Assembly: GCA_001898625.1 (NCBI GenBank)
Contig: MKUP01000033.1
Location: 397,764-461,763 of the forward strand
Length of the DNA stretch: 64,000 nucleotides
Direction of reading: 5' to 3'
Origin: Burkholderiales bacterium 67-32
Lineage (GTDB): Bacteria > Pseudomonadota > Gammaproteobacteria > Burkholderiales > Burkholderiaceae_B
Below, one piece after another: positions 6,420 to 13,997 of this stretch (position 1 is its first letter; every line of letters begins with the position of its first letter). The position numbers and the translations under genes were made by a program. The notes under the pieces were generated by a model. That model searched no databases and had not been told where the DNA came from. It saw nothing but the letters and a program-made list of their open reading frames with translations.

Positions 6420-8024
6420 TCAGGCCACACCGGCGGGCAGTGGCGATGCGTCGGCATGCTCGATCATGGAGGCCAGCAGGAGATCGGTCAGTTCGGCGCG
6501 TCGGCCTGCCGCGGCCGGATCGTCCCAGAGATTACGCTGCTCCAGCGGATCCTGTTCCAGGTCATAGAGCTCGCACAGCGCCCGGTCGTCCGACTGCGTG
6601 ATCCGCCACCGTCCGGTCAACAGCGTACGCAGGCGGAAACGCCGTGGACGTCCGAACTGGAACATGACCGGCTCGTTCTCCACCAGCACGCCCGGCCGCG
6701 GCAACGAGGTGCCGTGCTCCAGCGTCTCGCGCAGGCTCAGGCCCTGCATGCCGTTGTAGGGGGCGATGCCCGCCCGGTCGAGCACGGTCCCGGCGATGTC
6801 CAGGGTCCCGGCCGGCGCCTCGCAAACCGTTCCGCGCCGGGTTTCCGGCAACGCGGGATCGCTCCAGATGAACGGCACCCTGACCACGCCCTGGTAATGC
6901 ATGGGCCCCTTCAGCATGACGCCGTGGTCTCCCATCATGTCGCCGTGGTCGCTGGTGAAGACGACGATGGTGTTCTCGCGCATTCCCAAGCGGTCCAGCG
7001 TCGCCATCACGCGGCCGACCTGCTCGTCGATCAGGCCGATCATGCCGTAGGTCAGGGCCGTGATCTCGCGGCACTCGCGCTCCGAGACCGGGAAGGCCGT
7101 ATAGCCCTCGCGCGTGCCACCGTCGCGGCCGTAGTCGTGCACGCCCCGCACCAGCGGCGAGTTGCCCGGCGCGCGGAACGACGCCGGCAGCGGCACGTCC
7201 GCCGGATCGTACATGTCCCAGAACCGGCCCGGCGGCGTGAAGGGGTGGTGCGGATCGGGAAAGGAGCACATCAGGAAGAACGGCGCCTGCGGCCCGCCTG
7301 TCGCGGCCAGGGACTCCAGCCAGCCGCAGGCCCGCTCGCCGATGTAGGACGAGGGATAGAGCGACTCCGGCACGCGCGTGCGCCAGGCCTGCGGCGCCGC
7401 GTACCCGTGGGCGGGCAAGGCGTGGCCCCGCCCACGTAGGCCGTCGGGATCCGGATGGCGTTCGGCCAGCCAGCGGGCGTAGTCGCCCTGTACCTGGTCG
7501 CCGTGCAACGTGCACAGTTCTACGTGATCGAAGCCGTAGTAGGGCGTGTCGACGCGCTGGCGCCGTCCCGCCTTCCAGTCCGGCGTCCATTCGTTGCCGT
7601 AGCCTTCCCCCATGCGCGGTCGCTTGGTGGCGTCGCGCAGGCTCTCGGCGGGCGACCGGCGCCCCTCGACCGGCCGCCAGGCGCGCTTGTCGGGATGGTC
7701 GTAGCCGAAGCACTGCAGGTGCGACTTGCCGATCAGCGCGGTGGCATAGCCCGCGTCCCGCAGCAACTCCACGAAGGTGGTCTGGTCCAGCGACAGATTG
7801 ATGCCGTTGTGGACGACTCCGTGCACCGATGGCAGGCGCCCCGTCATCAGCGTGGCGCGGTTGGACATGCAGGTCGTGCTGGCGGCGTAGAAGCGCTCGG
7901 CGCGTACGCCCGCCGACGCCAGCGCGTCGATGTGGGGCGTGCGCAGCACGGGGTTGCCGTAGCAGCCCAGGTGGTCGGCCCGGTGCTGGTCGGTGATGAA
8001 GATCAGGATGTTGGGCGCGGGCAT
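6420..8024 (-). CDS. Sulfatase family hydrolase (arylsulfatase/choline-sulfatase-like)
   Basis: A 534-residue sulfatase of the alkaline-phosphatase superfamily. It starts with PNILIFITDQHRADHLGCYG, which carries the metal-binding Asp, then TTCMSNRATLMTGRLPSVHG, which holds the Cys that would become formylglycine and the Arg four positions later. The third position of the C-x-P-x-R motif is Ser rather than Pro. VFTSDHGDMMGDHG gives the second metal cluster, followed by a Lys (VMLKGP). There is no signal peptide, so it is probably cytoplasmic, acting on a sulfate or phosphonate ester imported beforehand. It starts three bases after the stop of a Bug gene, so the two form an operon. The substrate is unknown. 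Confidence 0.9.
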   Translation of the reverse strand: MPAPNILIFITDQHRADHLGCYGNPVLRTPHIDALASAGVRAERFYAASTTCMSNRATLMTGRLPSVHGVVHNGINLSLDQTTFVELLRDAGYATALIGKSHLQCFGYDHPDKRAWRPVEGRRSPAESLRDATKRPRMGEGYGNEWTPDWKAGRRQRVDTPYYGFDHVELCTLHGDQVQGDYARWLAERHPDPDGLRGRGHALPAHGYAAPQAWRTRVPESLYPSSYIGERACGWLESLAATGGPQAPFFLMCSFPDPHHPFTPPGRFWDMYDPADVPLPASFRAPGNSPLVRGVHDYGRDGGTREGYTAFPVSERECREITALTYGMIGLIDEQVGRVMATLDRLGMRENTIVVFTSDHGDMMGDHGVMLKGPMHYQGVVRVPFIWSDPALPETRRGTVCEAPAGTLDIAGTVLDRAGIAPYNGMQGLSLRETLEHGTSLPRPGVLVENEPVMFQFGRPRRFRLRTLLTGRWRITQSDDRALCELYDLEQDPLEQRNLWDDPAAAGRRAELTDLLLASMIEHADASPLPAGVA

Positions 8025-8027
8025 GGC

Positions 8028-9053
8028 TCAGTCCGCCTGGATCTTGAAGCGTTTCACGATCTCGCCGTATCGCTCGTAGTCGTCGCGCGTGGCCTTGGCC
8101 AGCACCTCGCGCGGCCCGCCCACCACCAGTTCGCCGCGCTGCTTGAAATGCTCCACGGCATCCGGCTCGCGCAAGGCCGCGTTGATCTGCGCGTTCAACT
8201 GGTCGGCCAGCGCGGGCGCCATCCCCGCCGGACCGTAGACGCCGAACCAGATGTTCACGAACACGCCGGGGAAGCCCTGCTCCGCCATCGTGGGCAGGTC
8301 GGGGATCAGCGGGCTGCGGCGCTCGTCCACCACGGCGAGCGGCACCAGCCGTCCGCTCTCGATGTAGGGCTTGGCGCCGCCGTAGCCGAGATAGATAAGC
8401 TTGACCTGCCCGCCCAGCGCGTCGTTCAGCGCCGGCCCCACGCCACGGTACGGAGAATGCAGCAGCGACAGCCCGGCAGCGCGGTTGAACAGTTCGCCGG
8501 CGATGTGCATGGGCGACCCGTTGCCAGAGGTCGCATAGGCCAGCGGCGGTCCGGTCCGGGCAAGTTCGGCCAGTTCGCGGGCGTTCTTCACGCCCAGGCT
8601 GGGATGCGCCAGCAGCAGCATGGGCGTGGAGGAAACCATCGCGATGGGCGTGAAGTCCCGCTGCACGTCGAAGGTATAGCCCAGGTTCCGGGGCAGGACG
8701 TGGGGGGCCATGGCGAAGGTGTTGGCCGTGACCAGCAGGGTGTAGCCGTCGGGTTCGGCGCGCGCCACGATGCCGGTGCCTATGCTGCTGCCCCCGCCGG
8801 GACGGTTGCTGACCACCACCGGCTGGCCCCAGGCCTTGCCCAGCTTCTCGCTCAGCAGCCGGGCGATGGGGTCCACCCCGCCTCCTGGCGGGAAAGGCAC
8901 GACCAGCGTCACCGCCCTGGCGGGAAACCCCTGGGCCATCGCGGGCCGCGGCAGCAGACCCCCGCCCGCGAGCCAACCGGCCGCCAGCCCTGCGCCCGCG
9001 CGCAGCCCCGCTCGCCGGCCGGGCCGCATGCCGTCCTTGCGCTTGCCATCCAT
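8028..9053 (-). CDS. Bug family solute receptor
   Basis: A 341-residue periplasmic receptor with a long, Arg-rich N-region (RKDGMRPGRRAG) before a hydrophobic core and a cut near PAMA at about residue 40. No clean twin-arginine S-R-R-x-F-L-K motif is present, so Sec export is more likely. Landmarks are LVVPFPPGGGVDPIARL, QPVVVSNRPGGGSS, EPDGYTLLV and SPYRGVGPALNDALGG. It is first in a two-gene operon with the sulfatase, so a sulfate ester or its acid product is a reasonable ligand; this is inference. LysR lies divergently upstream. Confidence 0.93.
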   Translation of the reverse strand: MDGKRKDGMRPGRRAGLRAGAGLAAGWLAGGGLLPRPAMAQGFPARAVTLVVPFPPGGGVDPIARLLSEKLGKAWGQPVVVSNRPGGGSSIGTGIVARAEPDGYTLLVTANTFAMAPHVLPRNLGYTFDVQRDFTPIAMVSSTPMLLLAHPSLGVKNARELAELARTGPPLAYATSGNGSPMHIAGELFNRAAGLSLLHSPYRGVGPALNDALGGQVKLIYLGYGGAKPYIESGRLVPLAVVDERRSPLIPDLPTMAEQGFPGVFVNIWFGVYGPAGMAPALADQLNAQINAALREPDAVEHFKQRGELVVGGPREVLAKATRDDYERYGEIVKRFKIQAD

Positions 9054-9134
9054 GCTTCATCTCCCCAAAGGCGTTCGATGCAAGCGCAGTCTAGGGTGGT
9101 CGATATTTATCGTGTAGTGGATAATCGCTTGAAT

Positions 9135-9146
9135 CACTTTCAAGTG
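9135..9146. promoter_or_regulatory. Palindrome CACTTTCAAGTG in a divergent promoter region
   Basis: This 12-base near-palindrome (CACTT-TC-AAGTG) lies about 15 bases before the LysR start and about 80 bases from the Bug start. The spacer around it (about 9090-9160) is AT-rich relative to its neighbours. It is a candidate LysR recognition site or autoregulatory site. Confidence 0.35.
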
Positions 9147-9160
9147 GTATTTGTAAATCC

Positions 9161-10078
9161 ATGGACCACCTGCGGCTCATCGTCACATTCGCGCGGGCGG
9201 CGGAAGCAGGCAGCTTCAGCAAGGCGGCCCGTACGCTGGGCGTCACCCCGCAGGCCGTCAGCGCCCAGATCCGGCAGCTCGAACAACAGGTGGGCGTACG
9301 GCTGTTCTACCGCACCACCCGCAGCATCAACCTGACCGAGGAAGGCCGGGCCTTCCACGAACGCTGCCGCGCCGGCATGGAAACCATCCAGGGCGGGCTC
9401 GACGTCCTGCGCGACCGCACCGAGCAGATGGTGGGCACGGTCAGGCTGGCGCTGCCCTATGCCATCAGCTATGAACTCGTCGCGCCGCTGATGGGGCGCT
9501 TCATGGACCGCTATCCCCAGGTCCGGGTCGACATGCTGACCCTGAACCAGTTGCCGGACGTGGTCGAGCATGGCGTGGACGTGGGCATCATCGGCGGCGA
9601 GCTTCCCAGCAGCTCGCTGGTCGCCCGCAAGGCCGGGGCCTTCAACCACGTACTGTGCGCCTCGCCGGACTACCTGGACGAATGGGGCATGCCGGACCAC
9701 GTGGACGCGTTGCGCGACCATCGCTGTGTGCTGCTGCGCCACCCCCGCACGGGAAGGCTCTGGCCCTGGACCTTCCAGTCGGGCGGCGACATCGTCACGC
9801 TCAATCCCGAGGGCGCGCTGTCGGTGCAGGACGCCGAAAGCCAGCACCGCGCGGTGCTGCACGGCGCGGGCATCGGCCAGATCGCCAGCTACTACGCGGC
9901 GCCGCACATCCGCGCGGGCAGGCTGCGCCCGCTGTCCATCGGCTACGTCTCGCGCCAGGTCGACGTCCATCTCTACCTGCCCCAGCGCGACCACATCCCC
10001 TTGCGCTGCCGAGCGCTGGCCGACTATCTGCTGGCCGAACTCAAGCGCAATCCGGACCTGGTTCCGGCAACATTCTGA
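9161..10078 (+). CDS. LysR family transcriptional regulator
   Basis: A 305-residue LysR-type regulator of the CrgA/AaeR-like subgroup. It opens with MDHLRLIVTFARAAEAGSFS and the helix-turn-helix continues through TLGVTPQAVSAQIRQLE to RLFYRTTRSINLTEEG. The effector domain ends in DYLLAELKRNP. It is transcribed away from the Bug/sulfatase operon across a 107-base spacer, so control of that operon is likely. The start ATG is the only in-frame choice matching the family N-terminus. Confidence 0.93.
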   Translation: MDHLRLIVTFARAAEAGSFSKAARTLGVTPQAVSAQIRQLEQQVGVRLFYRTTRSINLTEEGRAFHERCRAGMETIQGGLDVLRDRTEQMVGTVRLALPYAISYELVAPLMGRFMDRYPQVRVDMLTLNQLPDVVEHGVDVGIIGGELPSSSLVARKAGAFNHVLCASPDYLDEWGMPDHVDALRDHRCVLLRHPRTGRLWPWTFQSGGDIVTLNPEGALSVQDAESQHRAVLHGAGIGQIASYYAAPHIRAGRLRPLSIGYVSRQVDVHLYLPQRDHIPLRCRALADYLLAELKRNPDLVPATF

Positions 10079-10147
10079 TGCCCGAATCCCGCGCCGCGCG
10101 CCCTCGCCTGTCATGCCGGCGACGCGGGAACCCGCTACAATGCCAGC

Positions 10148-10205
10148 CACCTGAGGAGCGTTGCGACGACCGGCATCCCCGCCAGGCCGCCAGGCTCAGG
10201 TAACG
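10148..10205 (+). ncRNA. S-adenosylhomocysteine (SAH) riboswitch
   Basis: The leader of ahcY contains the conserved SAH-riboswitch core: GAGGAGCGTTGCGAC beginning at 10153 and GCCAGGCTCAGG at 10189-10200. CCTGAG at 10150-10155 pairs exactly with CTCAGG at 10195-10200 to close stem P1. In known examples SAH binding turns on genes that remove SAH, which is the function of the adjacent gene. The aptamer ends about 140 bases before the ahcY start; the downstream expression platform is GC-rich and I could not resolve it by eye. Confidence 0.9.
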
Positions 10206-10340
10206 GATCGGCCGCGGCCCGCCAGGGCGGCACCGGTCCACGGCAACGGCGCTCGCCCCACATCCTGCCCCTTGCAGGCCATGCGGCGAGCCTTCCCGGC
10301 TCACGCCGCGGCGTCAAAGGGCAAGCACTTTGGAGTCCTC

Positions 10341-11759
<1,419 letters not shown>

Positions 11760-11767
11760 TCGTTCCC

Positions 11768-11790
11768 TTCCGGGGCCCCGCGCCCCGGAA
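11768..11790 (+). terminator. Hairpin after ahcY
   Basis: TTCCGGGG (11768-11775) and CCCCGGAA (11783-11790) form a perfect eight-pair stem with a seven-base loop, followed by a C-run and TTTT at about 11799-11802. The short pyrimidine tail is weaker than a classic U-tract. It may end or attenuate transcription between ahcY and the membrane-protein gene. Confidence 0.5.
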
Positions 11791-11823
11791 CGCCCCCCTT
11801 TTCCCTCTGGCAAGGAGTTCGCG

Positions 11824-12162
11824 ATGACCCTGTTACTCGTCTGGTTGCTCAACGCCGTGGCACTGCTGGTCGTGGCCTATCTGCTGCCCGGCATCACCGT
11901 GGCGAGCTTCGGCTCGGCGCTGATCGCGGCGCTGGTGCTGGGCCTGCTCAATTCGCTGGTCAAGCCGGTGCTGGTGCTGCTGACGCTGCCGATCACCGTG
12001 GTCACGCTGGGCCTGTTCCTGATCGTGCTGAACGCGCTGCTTTTCTGGTTCGCGGGTTCGATCCTGAAGGGTTTCCAGGTCAACGGTTTCTGGTGGGCCG
12101 TGATCGGGGCGCTGCTCTACAGTCTGATCTCGGGCCTGCTGTCGGCCATCGTGCCGAACTGA
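11824..12162 (+). CDS. Phage holin family / four-helix membrane protein (YvlD-like)
   Basis: A 112-residue, almost entirely hydrophobic protein with four predicted transmembrane helices (about residues 2-24, 28-53, 56-80 and 88-110). The motif LGLLNSLVKPVLVLLTLPIT followed by TLGLFLIVLNALLFW is typical of the YvlD/mycobacterial four-TMS holin superfamily IV. Despite the name these are chromosomal membrane proteins with no proven lysis role. A good SD (CAAGGAG) lies nine bases before the ATG. Its position between ahcY and metF suggests co-transcription with SAM-cycle genes. Confidence 0.88.
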   Translation: MTLLLVWLLNAVALLVVAYLLPGITVASFGSALIAALVLGLLNSLVKPVLVLLTLPITVVTLGLFLIVLNALLFWFAGSILKGFQVNGFWWAVIGALLYSLISGLLSAIVPN

Positions 12163-12187
12163 CCCTTTTCCTACAGGTTGCCCGCAA

Positions 12188-13054
12188 GTGAGTTCATCCT
12201 TATCTCCCGACGCGGCGCCGGCTGACGCCGCGCCGGTCTTCAGCCTGGAGTTCTTTCCGCCGCGCGACATCGCGGCGCAGGAACGGCTGGTACGCACGGC
12301 CAAGCAGTTGCAGGGCCTGCATCCCCATTTCGCCAGCGTGACGTTCGGCGCGGGCGGTTCGACCCGCGACGGCACGATGCTGGCGGTGTCGATGTTGCAG
12401 AAGCTGGGCTACGAGGCCGCGCCGCATCTGTCGTGCATAGGTTCGACGCCCGAGAGCCTGCGCGACATTCTCTATACGTACCGGCAGGCCGGGATCCGGC
12501 GGCTGGTGGCCCTGCGCGGGGACATGCCGTCGGGCATGGGCGACATGGGCGAGCTGCGCTATGCGCGGGACCTGGTGGATTTCATCCGCAAGGAAACGGG
12601 GGACTGGTTCCATATCGAGGTGGCGGCGTATCCGGAGATGCATCCGCAGGCGCAAGGGCCGGAGGCGGATCTGGACCGGTTCGTGGAGAAAATGCGGGCA
12701 GGCGCGGACAGTGCGATCACGCAGTATTTCTTCAATGCGGATGCGTATTTCGATTTCGTGGATCGGGCGACGGCGAAGGGGGTGTTGGCGCCCATCGTGC
12801 CGGGGATCATGCCGATCACGAATTACACGCAGCTGGCGCGGTTTTCGGATATGTGCGGGGCGGAGATTCCCCGGTGGATACGGTTGCGGCTGGCGTCGTA
12901 TGGGGATGATCGGGCTTCGATCCGGGCGTTCGGGCACGAGGTGGTGGTGGAGCTTTGCCAGACGTTGCTGGATGGGGGGGCGCCGGGGTTGCATTTCTAT
13001 ACGATGAACCAGGCGGATGCTACACAGGCTGTGTGGAAAGAGTTGGAGCGGTGA
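12188..13054 (+). CDS. metF: 5,10-methylenetetrahydrofolate reductase (FAD)
   Basis: A 288-residue MetF, which reduces methylene-THF to methyl-THF for methionine synthesis. Visible signatures are FSLEFFPPRD, ASVTFGAGGSTRDGT with the Thr/Gly loop, HLSCIG, LVALRGDMPSG and FVEKMRAGADSAITQYFFN, the last two lining the FAD site. The likely start is GTG at 12188; no ATG precedes the conserved strand. It closes the SAH riboswitch-ahcY-membrane protein-metF block. Codon choice changes inside the gene: up to about 12606 aspartate is GAC in nine of ten cases, after that GAT in nine of eleven, and alanine becomes almost only GCG. Confidence 0.97.
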   Translation: MSSSLSPDAAPADAAPVFSLEFFPPRDIAAQERLVRTAKQLQGLHPHFASVTFGAGGSTRDGTMLAVSMLQKLGYEAAPHLSCIGSTPESLRDILYTYRQAGIRRLVALRGDMPSGMGDMGELRYARDLVDFIRKETGDWFHIEVAAYPEMHPQAQGPEADLDRFVEKMRAGADSAITQYFFNADAYFDFVDRATAKGVLAPIVPGIMPITNYTQLARFSDMCGAEIPRWIRLRLASYGDDRASIRAFGHEVVVELCQTLLDGGAPGLHFYTMNQADATQAVWKELER

Positions 13055-13084
13055 CGTCTCTTGGACGTTAGAGTTCTTTAGACG

Positions 13085-13327
13085 GTTGTTTCCGGATTTG
13101 GGGCGCGGGGGGGCTGTGAGGCGCAGCGAAGCCGGTCCCGCTACGCGGGACTTCCCGGAGTTGGCACGGTTGCCGGGGTGGGCGTGAACTCGCGCGGGAA
13201 TAGCCCCCCGGGCTATTCCTACTGCCGCGCTCAAACATGCACGCCCTTGCTTCCCCGCCAACCGCGCCAACTCCGGCGGCTCCGAATGCGCCTCACAGCC
13301 CCCCCGCGCCCCAAATCCGGAAACAAC
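13085..13327. repeat. 243-bp compound palindrome between metF and 5-FCL
   Basis: The two outer arms, 13085-13125 and 13287-13327, are perfect 41-base inverted copies, including an uninterrupted run of seven G or C. Inside them, 13155-13178 and 13253-13276 are 24-base inverted copies with two mismatches, and the centre is a perfect ten-pair hairpin (13197-13206 with 13210-13219, loop CCC). A further perfect seven-pair hairpin occurs only in the left half (13135-13151). The block fills nearly the entire space between two convergent genes. It could be a bidirectional terminator, a non-autonomous mobile element, or an extended structured RNA. I saw no second copy in this window. Confidence 0.9.
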
Positions 13328-13337
13328 CTGCGGCGTC

Positions 13338-13997
13338 TTATGGTGTGGCGCCCTGGTCGGTGGTGTGGGGGCCGGGCATGCATCCCTCTTCGGTGATGAT
13401 GGCGTCGAGCCGCATGTCGTGCGGCTCGGGAACGTGCACGTCGGGGGCCAGGCGGCCGCAGGCGTAGGCGATGCCCAGGGCCACGGTCTCGTGGCCGCGC
13501 TGGCGCAGGGCGGCCAGGGTGCGGTCGTAGTAGCCGCCGCCGTAGCCGATGCGGTCACCGTCCACGGTGTAGCCCAGGGTGGGGACCAGGACGATGTCGG
13601 GGGTGCGGGACGCGGTGGACTGGGGTTCGGGGATGCCGTAGGCGCCGGGTGCCATGGGGGTGTCGGGGGTCCAGGCGCGGAACTCCAGGGGGGCGGCCTT
13701 GGTCAAGATCACGGGTAGGGTCAGTTCCAGCCGGTCGTCGCGGGCCCAGGCCTGCAAGGCGGGGCGCAGGTCGGGTTCGTCGCCGATGGGCCAGAATGCC
13801 GACAGCACCACGCGCCTGCCGCCCTGCGGGGCCGCGGCCAGGTAGTCGTGTATCCTGCCTTGCAGGAGGCCGGCGATGCGGGCGTCGGCCGCGGCGCGCT
13901 CCGTGGCGCTCATGGCCGCGCGCAGGGCGCGCAGGCGTGGACGCAGGGCCGCGGCGGTGGCCTCCCTGGGTTTACCCGATGCTATTCTTGCTGCCAT
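13338..13997 (-). CDS. 5-formyltetrahydrofolate cyclo-ligase
   Basis: A 219-residue enzyme that converts 5-formyl-THF to 5,10-methenyl-THF with ATP. The N-terminal LRPRLRALRAAMSATERAAA is the family opening, and VLVPTLGYTVDGDRIGYGGGYYDRTL is the diagnostic folate/ATP-binding stretch. The ATG at 13997 shares bases with the start codon of the divergent lytic transglycosylase gene (CATG). An internal ATG would delete the conserved first helix, so the upstream start or a nearby non-ATG codon is preferred. Its stop is ten bases from the compound palindrome. It acts in the same folate pool as MetF. Confidence 0.92.
   Translation of the reverse strand: MAARIASGKPREATAAALRPRLRALRAAMSATERAAADARIAGLLQGRIHDYLAAAPQGGRRVVLSAFWPIGDEPDLRPALQAWARDDRLELTLPVILTKAAPLEFRAWTPDTPMAPGAYGIPEPQSTASRTPDIVLVPTLGYTVDGDRIGYGGGYYDRTLAALRQRGHETVALGIAYACGRLAPDVHVPEPHDMRLDAIITEEGCMPGPHTTDQGATP

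Noticed and set aside
6562-9060. An 832-codon minus-strand frame covering the sulfatase and Bug genes in another frame
   Set aside because: It is a frame-shifted reading of two real genes whose own frames carry all family motifs.
11824-12162. A prophage holin and so evidence of a phage remnant
   Set aside because: The family name is historical; no other phage gene is near, and the gene sits in a housekeeping block.
13085-13327. A CRISPR array or an insertion sequence
   Set aside because: The repeats are inverted, not regularly spaced direct repeats, and there is no transposase frame between them.
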